Shown here piece by piece: positions 16,600-25,272 of a DNA stretch of 64,000 bases. The stretch is from Agromyces italicus DSM 16388 (GTDB lineage Bacteria > Actinomycetota > Actinomycetes > Actinomycetales > Microbacteriaceae). A model generated the notes under the pieces. It did no database searches. It saw only the letters and a list, made by a program, of their open reading frames with translations, and was not told the DNA's origin. Location: assembly GCF_000421545.1 (NCBI RefSeq), contig NZ_ATXF01000004.1, positions 620,001 through 684,000 on the forward strand, in the 5' to 3' direction. Both the position numbers and the translations under genes were made by a program. Positions within the stretch are counted from its first letter, which is position 1; each line of letters begins with the position of its first letter.

Positions 16600-18546
16600 T
16601 CAGTCGCAGACGACCTTGTAGAGCGCGAGTTCGCCGTCTGCGGCGATCAGCCTGAGGCCGGGCCCTTCGCGGAGCTCGGTCAGCCCGGGGTACTTCTCGG
16701 CGCGCTCATCCTCCTCGAAGATGTACTGATCGCCGAAATCGAGGACGTGGGTCACGCCGAGGTCGCGTGCCGATTCGCACGCTTCGGGGGTGGCCTCCGC
16801 AAGGCCGTCGGCAAGCGCCCAGTACCCGCCGGGATATGCGCCGCCGACGTGCGGGAACACTGTGCGCAGGCCGGTGTAGGCGTACACCAGGGAACTCCCG
16901 TTCCATGGATTGCCCGCGATGACGGCGTCCTCGGGTACCAGCTCGGGGATGCGCTCGAAGAAGGCGGCTTCACGGTCGGAGACCATCATGCTGGCGTCGT
17001 CGAGGCGGTACCGGTCGGCGATGACCCGGCTGCTGTCGATGACCGTCGTGGCGTACGGAACACCGATCGCGAGCGCACCGACGATGATCATCGTCGCGAG
17101 CGGGCGCAGACCCGCGGTCCGTCGCGACCGATCGCGACCGAGTCGGACCCCCCGGACGAGCCAGCGGGCGACCCGTACGGCACCGAGCGCGGCGAACGGG
17201 ATCGCCAGCACCGGGGTCAGCGCGGCGAGCCGGTACGAGTCGTTGTACCAGGTCCCGGTGATCGCCGTGCGCAGATCACCCGCCGGCCACGCGATCGCGA
17301 CCGAGTAGAGCAGGACGCTCAGAAGGTACGCCGCGACAGCCCAGCGGAGCCGAGGCCGCCGTATCGCGACGACGAGTCCGATCAGCATGAGCGCACTCAC
17401 GACCCAGGCGTAGTCGAGGTCGAGGGGGCTGTTCGTGAGGGCCTCGCGAACTGCCGCCGGAAAGCTCCGGCTGGGCATCCACCCGTTGTCGGACGTCGTC
17501 GCCCGGGAGAACGCGAACGCCTCGACGGCGAAGAGCGCCGCCGCCCCCGTCGCCGAGATCAGCGCCGTGCGAACGCGGCGTTCGGGTGCGCTGCGCCGGA
17601 CGATGCGCACGACCGCGTCGACGACGAGCGGAACGGTGAGCACGAAGAGGCTGAACAGCGCGTTCGGATGCGCGAGCGTCAAGCCCGCGATGACGAATGC
17701 GGCGGCGAGGGCGAGTGCGACCGGCCGCATGCCGAGCCGTGGTCGACCCTGGACGAGCGCTGCGAGCAGCGCCAGGGCGATCGGGAGCAGGCTCACGGCC
17801 AGCAGATTCGGGTAGAGCACGCCGAACCGCAGAAGCAACGCGGGGAACGCGCCGAAGACCGCGCTGAGGCCGCCGACGAGAACGGCGTGGAACGGCGCGC
17901 GGCCGAACAGCACCCGTGCGAAGAACACGCAGGCGACCGACCAGACCACGGACGCGACGACGAGTGCGACGGCGTTCGTCGCGACGGGGATGGACGCACC
18001 CGTCAGCTGGACGACGATCGCGACGATCGCGTGCCAGAGCGTCGGATAGAAACCGGTCGTGCGCCCCGGGGTGGTCATGGTCATCGCGGTCGGGGAGGCG
18101 TTGCCGGTGTCGAGGATCCACTCGACGGCGTTCAGATGGAAGACCGTGTCGTAGGTCTGCGCCGGATGACCGGGATCGCCGATCTGGGGAGCGATCCAGG
18201 CCAGTGCGAGCGTGGAACCCAGGAGTACGCCGAAGAGCTGCGCGAGGAACGGACGACCCCACTCGTTGCGGCCCCCGGGTCGAGGCGCGATCGTCAGTCG
18301 ACGGCGGAGCAGCAGCAGCGCGAGCGCGACCAGGATCGAGAACCCGAGCGGGGCGAACACCGTCCAGGACAGGCCGATCCACGGCGCGATGACCGACGAG
18401 AGCCCGATCGAGGCGACCGATGAACCGATGGCGACGCCGATGAACGCGATGCCGCGGAGCCCGACGGCACCCGCGATCGGCGCGCCGATGCCGATCAGGA
18501 GCGCGACGACCGTGGCGAAGACGGGGATGAACTCGAACCAGGTCAT
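16600..18546 (-). CDS. large polytopic membrane protein (DUF6541-like, possible GT-C glycosyltransferase)
   Basis: A 648-residue protein with roughly thirteen transmembrane segments across residues 1-490, then a ~150-residue soluble C-terminus with ERIPELVPEDAVIAGNPWNG and THVLDFGDQYIF. An acidic loop after the fourth segment, QTYDTVFHLNAVEWILDTG, resembles the first extracytoplasmic loop of GT-C enzymes, which use polyprenyl-phosphate sugars as donors. Proteins of this length and layout are frequent in actinobacterial glycan clusters; the DUF6541 assignment is from memory. It probably adds a sugar outside the membrane. A donor could be supplied by the DPM-like enzymes at 20929 and 37808. Confidence 0.75.
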   Translation of the reverse strand: MTWFEFIPVFATVVALLIGIGAPIAGAVGLRGIAFIGVAIGSSVASIGLSSVIAPWIGLSWTVFAPLGFSILVALALLLLRRRLTIAPRPGGRNEWGRPFLAQLFGVLLGSTLALAWIAPQIGDPGHPAQTYDTVFHLNAVEWILDTGNASPTAMTMTTPGRTTGFYPTLWHAIVAIVVQLTGASIPVATNAVALVVASVVWSVACVFFARVLFGRAPFHAVLVGGLSAVFGAFPALLLRFGVLYPNLLAVSLLPIALALLAALVQGRPRLGMRPVALALAAAFVIAGLTLAHPNALFSLFVLTVPLVVDAVVRIVRRSAPERRVRTALISATGAAALFAVEAFAFSRATTSDNGWMPSRSFPAAVREALTNSPLDLDYAWVVSALMLIGLVVAIRRPRLRWAVAAYLLSVLLYSVAIAWPAGDLRTAITGTWYNDSYRLAALTPVLAIPFAALGAVRVARWLVRGVRLGRDRSRRTAGLRPLATMIIVGALAIGVPYATTVIDSSRVIADRYRLDDASMMVSDREAAFFERIPELVPEDAVIAGNPWNGSSLVYAYTGLRTVFPHVGGAYPGGYWALADGLAEATPEACESARDLGVTHVLDFGDQYIFEEDERAEKYPGLTELREGPGLRLIAADGELALYKVVCD

Positions 18547-18664
18547 CCTGGCGTCAGCCTGCGCCGGCCGAGTCGGCGGACGTACCGACGGGCGATCGGT
18601 CGAGACCCCGATCGCACGAGGGGTCGAAAGTCACGTGCTCGGCTCCAATTCTGAGGGACGGTTC

Positions 18665-18670
18665 ATCGTA
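18665..18670 (-). promoter_or_regulatory. possible -10 box upstream of the large membrane protein gene
   Basis: TACGAT within GTACGATGAACC on the minus strand, 118 bases before the start at 18546, in the 152-bp spacer that otherwise shows no gene. A short GACCCC/GGGGTC hairpin lies downstream of it (about 18605-18626). Confidence 0.3.
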
Positions 18671-18698
18671 CTCGACACGCCGCGGCCGAACCCGGGTG

Positions 18699-19904
18699 TC
18701 AGCCGAGTGGGCGGAGCACCGCGTCGGCCGCGGCATCCCCGACCGCGCGAAGCGACGCGTTGCCCTCGATCCATGCTGCACGGACGCGCCGCTCCTCCGC
18801 CGCCTGTGCTGTCCCGTGCTCGCCCAGCAGTCCGAGCATCGCCGCGGCGACCGACTCGGGAGTGAACGACACGTGGATGCCGAGCGCGTGCTCCTGCACG
18901 AGCCTTCCGCCGCTGCTCACGTCGGATCCTGCGAACACGACCGGGGTGCCGCACGCTGCCGCGGCGTAGGTCTTGGTCGGCCGCGCGAAGTCGTAGCCGA
19001 GTCCGGGCGCGATGCTCACGAGAGCACCGACCGCCCCGCGGATCCACTCGGCCGATCGCTCGGGGGCGACGACGCCGCCGAAGGCGACGGCGTCGGGAAC
19101 CGTCTGCGAGGCGAGCGCACGCAGGCTCGCCTCGGCGGAACCCTGACCGAAGAACACGAGCCGGACCTCGGGGAATCGTTCGCGAACGAGGGGGAGCGCC
19201 CGGATGAACACCTCGGCACCCTGCCACTCCGACATCGTCCCCGTGTACACGAAGTACGGCGCGCCGTCGTCGGCGACCGCGCCGTCGGGACCGAAGATCT
19301 CGGTGTCGATGCCGTTTCCGACGGTGGCGATGCGCTCGCGGTCGACGCCGAATCGAGCGATCCGCTCGGTGACCTCATCGGAGATCGACAGCACGGTCGC
19401 GGCGTGCCGCATCGTGACGCCCTCGAGCCGACGGATGATCGAGACCACGAACCGCGGCGCGCCGATCGCGGCGACGCCGTCCGTCCAGATGTCGGCGGCG
19501 TAGTAGGCGTAGGGGCGACGTCGCAGTGCGCTGATCGCTGCGACGATGATGCCGGTGGTCGGCGGTGCCTCGGCGACGGCCAGGTCGTACCGGTTCCCGA
19601 GGAGCCGGAACACCAGGGGGATGTCGAAACTGAGGTACTGCAGGTAGCCGCGAACGTTTCCGCCGGCGTCGCGAAGCACAGGAAAGCGCGAGATCTCGAG
19701 ACCGGCGGACTCCTCCTCGACACCCGTCGGCGCTGTGGGCGGCGGAGTCGTGGTCAGTACCCGCACCGTCGCCGATCGCTCGATCAGCGACCGGGCGAGT
19801 GCGCGCAGCCGGAACGCGCCGGCGCTGACCTCGGGGGCGAAGAGCCTGGTCGCGAGGACGATGCGGGCAGCGGCGGGGTTCTTCGGAGCCCTCGAGGGAC
19901 TCAC
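18699..19904 (-). CDS. GT4 glycosyltransferase (WbuB-like)
   Basis: A 401-residue GT-B enzyme. The N-terminus reads RIVLATRLFAPEVSAGAFRL, a typical start for the WbuB group. AYYAADIWTDGVAAIG follows near residue 130, and the donor domain has VGNGIDTEIFG, YFVYTGTMSEWQGAEVFIRA, VRLVFFGQGSAEA and TKTYAAAACGTPVVF. WbuB-like enzymes act on N-acetylated sugars, some in pathways using acetamido-uronic acids, which suits the wbpD-like gene just upstream. Its GTG start overlaps that gene's stop (GTGA), so they form one operon with the DUF2304 and DPM-like genes. A dedicated substrate is not provable from sequence. Confidence 0.85.
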   Translation of the reverse strand: MSPSRAPKNPAAARIVLATRLFAPEVSAGAFRLRALARSLIERSATVRVLTTTPPPTAPTGVEEESAGLEISRFPVLRDAGGNVRGYLQYLSFDIPLVFRLLGNRYDLAVAEAPPTTGIIVAAISALRRRPYAYYAADIWTDGVAAIGAPRFVVSIIRRLEGVTMRHAATVLSISDEVTERIARFGVDRERIATVGNGIDTEIFGPDGAVADDGAPYFVYTGTMSEWQGAEVFIRALPLVRERFPEVRLVFFGQGSAEASLRALASQTVPDAVAFGGVVAPERSAEWIRGAVGALVSIAPGLGYDFARPTKTYAAAACGTPVVFAGSDVSSGGRLVQEHALGIHVSFTPESVAAAMLGLLGEHGTAQAAEERRVRAAWIEGNASLRAVGDAAADAVLRPLG

Positions 19905-20494
19905 TCAACCACCTCGTGGAGCACGCCGTTCGACTCGGCGTAGCGAGCACCCGTCTGCGGGCAGACCCATGCTCCGTCGCCGGTCTCCTCGAGCGGCACG
20001 CCGGCTCGGCCTACCCAGCGTATCCGGCGAGCCGGAACACCCGCGACGAGCGCGAACGCCGGAACGTCGTTCGTGACGACGGCACCCGCCGCGACGGTGG
20101 CCCAGGCTCCGATCGTGACCGGCGCGATGCAGACGGCGCGGGCACCGATCGAGGCGCCGCGCTCGATCGTGACGCCGACGGGCTCCCAGTCCGACGCGGT
20201 CTTGATCGACCCGTCGGGCGCGATCGCGCGAGGGTACGTGTCGTTCGTGAGCACCGCGGCAGGGCCGACGAACACGCCGTCGGCGAGTCGTGCCGGTTCG
20301 TAGACCAGCGCGTAGTTCTGGATCTTGCAGTCGTCGCCGAGGCGGACGCCCGAGCCGATGTACGCACCTCGCCCGACGATGCAGCGCTCGCCGATCTCCG
20401 CGCCTTCGCGGACCTGCGCGAGGTGCCAGATCTTCGTGTCGTCGCCGATGCGTGCGTCGGGGGAGACGTCTGCGCTCTCCGCGATGGTTGCCAC
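19901..20494 (-). CDS. wbpD: WbpD/WlbB-like UDP-3-amino-uronate N-acetyltransferase
   Basis: A left-handed beta-helix acyltransferase of 197 residues. In the known pathway WbpD acetylates the 3-amino group of UDP-2-acetamido-3-amino-2,3-dideoxy-glucuronate. The sequence starts with ESADVSPDARIGDDTKIWHL and runs through hexapeptide repeats (IGERCIVGRGAYIGSGVRLG), then FVGPAAVLTNDTYPRA, in which the Asn-Asp corresponds to the family's active-site loop, and ends in ALVAGVPARRIRWVG. The start is GTG 20494 after AAGGAG. The partner aminotransferase and oxidoreductase genes lie 1.3 kb away on the opposite strand, strengthening the assignment. Confidence 0.85.
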   Translation of the reverse strand: MATIAESADVSPDARIGDDTKIWHLAQVREGAEIGERCIVGRGAYIGSGVRLGDDCKIQNYALVYEPARLADGVFVGPAAVLTNDTYPRAIAPDGSIKTASDWEPVGVTIERGASIGARAVCIAPVTIGAWATVAAGAVVTNDVPAFALVAGVPARRIRWVGRAGVPLEETGDGAWVCPQTGARYAESNGVLHEVVE

Positions 20495-20545
20495 GATGGA
20501 CTCCTTCTTGCTCAGGCGGGGACGTTTCGCAGGCGCCTCGGCGCC

Positions 20546-20932
20546 TCAGGGCTGGGCATCAGGGCGGTCGCGCTTCGGGTCGATCCGCTCTTCGAGCCGC
20601 TCCAAGCGTACCTTCTGGAGCGCGGACTCCTCGGCGAGCGTGCGCGTCTTGTCCTCGAGGTCGGTCAGTTCCGCGCTGTGCTGGAGGTTCACCAGGAAGA
20701 GCAGGACGATCGAGACGAAGAAGACGAGGTTGCTCGGCAGGCCGACGCCGACGACCGCGGCGAGCCAGGCGACGCTGGCCGGGAACAGCGCAGCCACCAG
20801 CGCCAGCGTCGCGGCGAGGATCCACCAGATCGCATGCCGCTCGCGCAGGCGACGGCGCCGGAGGAGCTCGATCACCGAGAAGAGGGCGATCACCGCCGCA
20901 GCGACCGAGAGGAGGTACGTCATCGTGCTCAC
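20546..20932 (-). CDS. DUF2304 small membrane protein
   Basis: A 128-residue protein with three transmembrane helices (TYLLSVAAAVIALFSVIELL, then IWWILAATLALVAALFPASV, then LVFFVSIVLLFLVNL) followed by a charged coiled-coil tail (LEDKTRTLAEES, LERLEERI). This is the DUF2304 layout. The GTG start at 20932 overlaps the stop of the DPM-like glycosyltransferase as GTGA. DUF2304 genes commonly sit beside polyprenyl-phosphate glycosyltransferases, so it may act as a membrane partner or flippase-like component in the way GtrA pairs with GtrB. That role is inference; no reaction is known to me. Confidence 0.8.
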   Translation of the reverse strand: MSTMTYLLSVAAAVIALFSVIELLRRRRLRERHAIWWILAATLALVAALFPASVAWLAAVVGVGLPSNLVFFVSIVLLFLVNLQHSAELTDLEDKTRTLAEESALQKVRLERLEERIDPKRDRPDAQP

Positions 20933-21666
20933 TGTGCGACCTCGGCTTTCGTGAGCTCCACCTTGGAACGAGTCATCGCGAAGATGAGCGCCATGCTCGC
21001 GCGCGCGAGGTACGCTGCGGCCCTCACCGGATGGTGGGACGGCACGCCGCCCTGGCGGTCGCGCATCGCCACCGGCGACTGCCGGATCCGGAGCCCGGCG
21101 CGCGCTGCGATCACGAGCGCCTCGACGGTGTCGCCGAGGTACTCTGCCGGATACATCTCCGCGAACAACCGCACGGCCTTCGGGCCGCTCGCCTTGAACC
21201 CGCTGGTCGCATCGGTGAGCTTCGTGCGGGCGATCCGCCCGATGACCGAGGCGAGGACCTTCATCGCCCACCGGCGAGGGCCCCGGGCGCTGTATTCGCC
21301 GGCCCCGGCGAACCGGGCACCGATCACGATGTCGGCCCGATCGAGGTCGGCGACCAGGCGTGGAACGTCTCGAGGGTCGTGCTGTCCGTCGGCGTCGACC
21401 TGGACGACCGCCGTATAGCCGTTCCGCAGCGCGTAGCGGAAGCCCGCGCGCATCGCCCCGCCGACGCCGAGGTTGAATGGGAGATCGACCACGACGACAC
21501 CACGACTCCGGGCGATCGCGACCGTTCCATCGCTCGAGCCGTCGCTCACGACGAGGCAGTCGAGCGCCGGGAGCGCCTCGGATATCTCGTCCAGCAGCGG
21601 TCCGAGCGCCTGCTCCTCGTTGTACGCCGGCAGCACGATGAGTGGGCGCAGCGGAGTCGAGGGCAT
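20929..21666 (-). CDS. DPM-like GT2 (polyprenyl-phosphate glycosyltransferase)
   Basis: A 245-residue GT-A enzyme of the dolichyl-phosphate mannose synthase type: LIVLPAYNEEQALGPLLDEI, VVSDGSSDGT, LPFNLGVGGAMRAGFRYAL, then VVQVDADGQHDP with the DxD, and IVIGARFAG. These proteins make a polyprenyl-phosphate sugar at the inner face. There is no C-terminal transmembrane domain here; the coupled DUF2304 protein may provide it. The start at ATG 21666 is seven bases after TAGGAT (21674-21679), so the mRNA is probably leaderless. It is the first gene of a four-gene operon running to 18699. Confidence 0.85.
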   Translation of the reverse strand: MPSTPLRPLIVLPAYNEEQALGPLLDEISEALPALDCLVVSDGSSDGTVAIARSRGVVVVDLPFNLGVGGAMRAGFRYALRNGYTAVVQVDADGQHDPRDVPRLVADLDRADIVIGARFAGAGEYSARGPRRWAMKVLASVIGRIARTKLTDATSGFKASGPKAVRLFAEMYPAEYLGDTVEALVIAARAGLRIRQSPVAMRDRQGGVPSHHPVRAAAYLARASMALIFAMTRSKVELTKAEVAQ

Positions 21667-21673
21667 GACGGTG

Positions 21674-21679
21674 ATCCTA
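21674..21679 (-). promoter_or_regulatory. -10 box of the DPM-DUF2304-wbpD-GT4 operon
   Basis: TAGGAT on the minus strand, seven bases before ATG 21666. Confidence 0.55.
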
Positions 21680-21734
21680 GCAATCGCGGGCCTTCGAGGG
21701 CGCGAGGGGCGATGGTGGGCGGTTTCCGAGAAGG

Positions 21735-21740
21735 TAGGCT
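21735..21740 (+). promoter_or_regulatory. -10 box of the wbpE-wbpB operon
   Basis: TAGGCT, 51 bases before GTG 21792; the start itself has GGAAAGG about nine bases upstream. Confidence 0.45.
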
Positions 21741-21791
21741 GGCGGACGTCCTTGTGCCATCGAGCAGATCTACACACGGAAAGGTGGGCTC

Positions 21792-22895
21792 GTGAGCGGT
21801 CCAGAGTTCATCCCTGCGGCGAAGCCGATCATCGGTGACGAGGAACGGGCGGCCGTTGACTCGGTGCTACGTTCCGGCATGGTCGCGCAGGGACCCGAGG
21901 TCGCCGCGTTCGAGCGGGAGTTCTCCGACGCGCTGCTCGACGGCCGAGCGGCCGTCGCCGTCAACTCGGGCACGTCCGGTCTGCATCTCGGACTGCTCGC
22001 AGCCGGTGTCGGCGCCGGCGATGAAGTGATCGTGCCGTCGTTCACGTTCGCCGCGACGGCCAACTCGGTCGCCCTGACGGGGGCGACCCCCGTGTTCGCC
22101 GACATCGAGCCCGATCACTTCGGCCTCGACGTCGCATCGGTCGAGTCGCTCATCACCGAGCGCACCGTCGGCATCATGCCGGTCCACCTCTACGGCCACC
22201 CCGCGAACGTCGCCGCGCTCGGTGATCTCGCCGAACGACGTGGGCTGAAGCTCTTCGAGGACGCGGCGCAGGCGCACGGCGCGGCGGTCGACGGCAAGCC
22301 CGTCGGCACCTTCGGCGCGTTCGCCATGTTCAGCCTCTATCCGACGAAGAACATGACGTCCGGCGAGGGCGGGATGGTCTCGACCGGAGACCCTGAGATC
22401 GAGCGCCGCCTCCGGCTGCTGCGCAATCAGGGCATGCAACGCCAGTACGAGAACGAGATCGTCGGGTTCAACGCGCGGATGACCGACATCCACGCCGCGA
22501 TCGGCCGCGTCCAGCTCACGAAGATCGGCGCGTGGACGCGCTCGCGGCGGGAGAACGCGGCGTTCCTCGACGCGAATCTCACCGGAGTCGTGGTGCCGCC
22601 GGTGGCGGCGGGTGCCGTGCACGTCTACCACCAGTACACGATTCGCGTGCTCGAAGACCGCGACGGCTTCGTGCAGGCGCTGAAGGACGAGCACCAGGTC
22701 GGGAGCGGCGTCTACTACCCGATCCCCAACCACCGCCTCCCCTCGCTCGCGGCGTACGCTCCCGGAATCGACCTGCCCGAGACGGAGAGGGCCGCCCGCG
22801 AGGTCGTTTCACTGCCGGTGCATCCCTCGCTCAGCGAGGCGGATCTGGAGCGCATCGTGAACGCCGTGAACGCCGTCGCCGGAGCCGGCGCCTGA
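21792..22895 (+). CDS. wbpE: DegT/DnrJ/EryC1-family nucleotide-sugar aminotransferase (WbpE-like)
   Basis: A PLP-dependent aminotransferase of 367 residues. WbpE converts UDP-2-acetamido-3-keto-glucuronate to the 3-amino sugar with glutamate as donor. Family motifs are all visible: VNSGTSGLHLGLLAAGVGAG binding the PLP phosphate, VIVPSFTFAATAN, MPVHLYGHPANV, the LFEDAAQAHGA Asp that pairs with the pyridine nitrogen, and the Schiff-base lysine in SLYPTKNMTSGEGG (about residue 190). The start is GTG 21792. The stop overlaps the next start as TGATG, coupling it to the oxidoreductase that supplies its substrate in the proposed pathway. Confidence 0.88.
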   Translation: MSGPEFIPAAKPIIGDEERAAVDSVLRSGMVAQGPEVAAFEREFSDALLDGRAAVAVNSGTSGLHLGLLAAGVGAGDEVIVPSFTFAATANSVALTGATPVFADIEPDHFGLDVASVESLITERTVGIMPVHLYGHPANVAALGDLAERRGLKLFEDAAQAHGAAVDGKPVGTFGAFAMFSLYPTKNMTSGEGGMVSTGDPEIERRLRLLRNQGMQRQYENEIVGFNARMTDIHAAIGRVQLTKIGAWTRSRRENAAFLDANLTGVVVPPVAAGAVHVYHQYTIRVLEDRDGFVQALKDEHQVGSGVYYPIPNHRLPSLAAYAPGIDLPETERAAREVVSLPVHPSLSEADLERIVNAVNAVAGAGA

Positions 22896-23884
22896 TGGCC
22901 GGGCTGCGTGCCGGGATCCTCGGCGTCGGCATGATGGGGCGCCACCACGCTCGGGTGCTGCGCGAGATCGATGGCGTCGACCTGGTGGCGATCGCCGACC
23001 CCGGCGGCGACCCGCACGGTGTCGCCGGCGACCTGCCGATCCTGCCCGACATCGACGCACTCATCGACGAGGGCATCGACCTCGCGGTCGTCGCCGTGCC
23101 GACCCGTTTCCACGAGGACGCGGCGCTCAAGCTCGCGAGCGCGGGTGTGCACACGCTGGTCGAGAAGCCGATCGCGCACTCGATCGAAGCGGGCCAGCGC
23201 ATGGTCGAGGCATTCGCGAGCGCCGGACTCGTGGGCGCGGTCGGCCACATAGAGCGCTTCAATCCCGCCCTCCAGGAGCTGCGGCGCCGAATCGAAGACG
23301 GGGATGCGGGCGAGGTCTACCAGATCGCGACACGTCGCCAGGGCCCGTTCCCGTCACGAATCGCCGACGTCGGGGTTGCGAAAGACCTCGCGTCGCACGA
23401 CATCGACCTCACCGCGTGGGTCGCGCAGAGCACCTATTCCAGCATCTGGGCCCAGACGACGTTCAAGAGCGGCCGGCAGCACGAGGACATGATCGCGATG
23501 ACCGGCCGTCTCGAGAACGGCGTCATCGTCAACCACCTCGTCAACTGGCTGAGCCCCATGAAGGAACGGGTCACGATCGTCACCGGCGAGAAGGGCTCGT
23601 TCGTCGCCGATACGGCGACCGGCGACCTCACCTTCTACGCCAACGGCACGATCCCGCTGGAGTGGGAGTCCATGACCGTCTTCCGCGGTGTGTCGGAAGG
23701 GGACGTCACGCGCTTCGCCTTCGCGAAGCGGGAGCCGCTCCGGGTGGAACTGGAGTCGTTCCGCGAAGCAGTGCTCGGTCGGCCGAACCACGTCGTCACG
23801 ATGGAGCAGGGCTTGCGCACCCTCGAGGTCGTCGAGTCGGCGCTCGCGTCGGCACGCGAGGGGACGCCCGCCACCTTGAGGTGA
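22895..23884 (+). CDS. wbpB: Gfo/Idh/MocA oxidoreductase (WbpB-like 3-dehydrogenase)
   Basis: A 329-residue NAD-dependent dehydrogenase. The Rossmann start reads AGILGVGMMGRHHARVLREI; VEKPIAHSIEAGQ (about residue 90) contains the EKP motif with the conserved Lys, and VGHIERFNPALQEL is typical of this subgroup. DIDLTAWV lies in the catalytic C-terminal half. In the pathway it oxidises C3 of UDP-GlcNAcA before transamination. The coupling to the WbpE-like gene and the nearby WbpD-like gene argue for this specific role over a generic sugar dehydrogenase, but specificity is still inference. The open frame extends upstream only as antisense-like sequence. Confidence 0.85.
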   Translation: MAGLRAGILGVGMMGRHHARVLREIDGVDLVAIADPGGDPHGVAGDLPILPDIDALIDEGIDLAVVAVPTRFHEDAALKLASAGVHTLVEKPIAHSIEAGQRMVEAFASAGLVGAVGHIERFNPALQELRRRIEDGDAGEVYQIATRRQGPFPSRIADVGVAKDLASHDIDLTAWVAQSTYSSIWAQTTFKSGRQHEDMIAMTGRLENGVIVNHLVNWLSPMKERVTIVTGEKGSFVADTATGDLTFYANGTIPLEWESMTVFRGVSEGDVTRFAFAKREPLRVELESFREAVLGRPNHVVTMEQGLRTLEVVESALASAREGTPATLR

Positions 23885-23927
23885 TCGGCGGTCGCGGCGC
23901 ACGGCACTCACGGAGGAGTCTCACGGG

Positions 23928-23933
23928 TACAAT
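23928..23933 (+). promoter_or_regulatory. -10 box of the GT/ABC/GT2 operon at 24046
   Basis: TACAAT in GGGTACAATCG, 112 bases before ATG 24046, inside the 161-bp spacer after wbpB. Confidence 0.5.
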
Positions 23934-24045
23934 CGCTGGTGCGTTGTCAGGCGTCGGCGTGCCCGCCGCATCCGATCCGAGTCTGCGGCCGGGTCCCCGT
24001 TCGAGCATGGTGCGCGACGGTCTGCGCGTGAATGAAGGAGAAGGC

Positions 24046-25272
24046 ATGGAAGTCGAGCCGCGCGCGAGCCATCCGACCGAACCCCGCACCGCGCTGGTCC
24101 TCTCGTACTCCGTCATCGAGACGGACCCCCGTGTTCGCCGCCAGATCGACTGGCTCACGGAGTCGGGATGGACCGTCGACACGATCGGGCTCGGAGCGCG
24201 GTCGAGCGTCGCCCGGGGCACTCACTTCGAACTCGGTTCGCCGTCGCGATGGTCGACGACTCGCACGGGTGTGCTCTTGGCGCAGCTCTTCCTTCCCCAC
24301 AGGATCGGATTCCGTCGACAGCTGGCCGATCGGATCCCCGAGGCCGCGCGCGAACGCATTCGTGCCGGCCGGTATGATCTCGTCGTCTTCAACGAGACCG
24401 AGTTCGGCCCGCTCATCTCCGACCCGAAGTGGTTCACGAGTGCCGCCCGTCGCGCACACGTCCACCTGGATCTTCACGAGTACCACAACCCGTCCCGGCG
24501 GCGCCGGTCGCTCGGCGGACGCCTGACCGCCCGCCACTATCGGTGGATCCGGCGTCACATCGGGAACGACGCGATCACGAGCCGGTCGGTGGTGAACGAG
24601 CCGATCGGCCGACTCTACGTCGACGAGTTCGGCATCGAACCGCCGGTGCCCGTCCGCAACATCCCTCCGTTCGTCGCCCAGGAGCCGGGCACGACCGACA
24701 CGGGTGAGATCCGGCTGCTCTTCCACGGGCTGGCGGCGTGGCAACGCGGGTTCACCGAGATCCTCGAGGCGATGCGGGCGCTCCCCGAGCGGTTCACCAT
24801 GACCTTCATGCTCATGCCGAACCCCCCGGTCGTCGCCCGTCTCCAGGAGCAGATCGATGCGCACCCGGCGCGCGAGCGCATCCGCATCGTGCCGCCTGCC
24901 CCGATGCGAGAGATCGCCGAGCGCATCAACGATTACGACGTCGAGATCATCTTCTACCGCCCGCTCGGGCGCAACCTCGAGTTCGCGCTGCCGAACAAGT
25001 TCTTCGAGGCAGTGCAGGGCCGGCTGGGACTCGTGGTGGGCGAGAGCCCGCAGATGGCCGGCTTGGTACGGGAGTTCGGACTCGGCGTCGTGGTGCCGGG
25101 CTTCGAGGCATCCGACCTCGCCGAAACCCTCGCGGCCGTCACGGCCGACGATGTCGCGCGATTCAAGACGGCTTCGCATCAGGCAGCAGAGATCTTGAAT
25201 GCCGAGGTCGAAGGTCGGCACTTCCTTGCAGCCGTCGACGGCGTGAAGGCCCGAGATCGGTCTGCGCTGTGA
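24046..25272 (+). CDS. GT-B glycosyltransferase, first of a paralogous pair
   Basis: A 408-residue protein beginning at ATG 24046 behind GAAGGAGAAGG. After a short acidic leader the GT-B N-domain reads ALVLSYSVIETDPRVRRQID, and AHVHLDLHEYHNPSRRRR marks the acceptor side. The C-domain has IRLLFHGLAAWQRGFTEILE and the phrase EFALPNKFFEAVQGRLGLVV, where a sugar nucleotide would bind. The gene at 28179 encodes a protein with the same phrases (LHEFYPGLHDDNP, LALPNKFFDYVQARVGIIV), so the two are paralogues. Its end overlaps the ABC transporter start as GTGA. Substrate unknown. Confidence 0.78.
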   Translation: MEVEPRASHPTEPRTALVLSYSVIETDPRVRRQIDWLTESGWTVDTIGLGARSSVARGTHFELGSPSRWSTTRTGVLLAQLFLPHRIGFRRQLADRIPEAARERIRAGRYDLVVFNETEFGPLISDPKWFTSAARRAHVHLDLHEYHNPSRRRRSLGGRLTARHYRWIRRHIGNDAITSRSVVNEPIGRLYVDEFGIEPPVPVRNIPPFVAQEPGTTDTGEIRLLFHGLAAWQRGFTEILEAMRALPERFTMTFMLMPNPPVVARLQEQIDAHPARERIRIVPPAPMREIAERINDYDVEIIFYRPLGRNLEFALPNKFFEAVQGRLGLVVGESPQMAGLVREFGLGVVVPGFEASDLAETLAAVTADDVARFKTASHQAAEILNAEVEGRHFLAAVDGVKARDRSAL

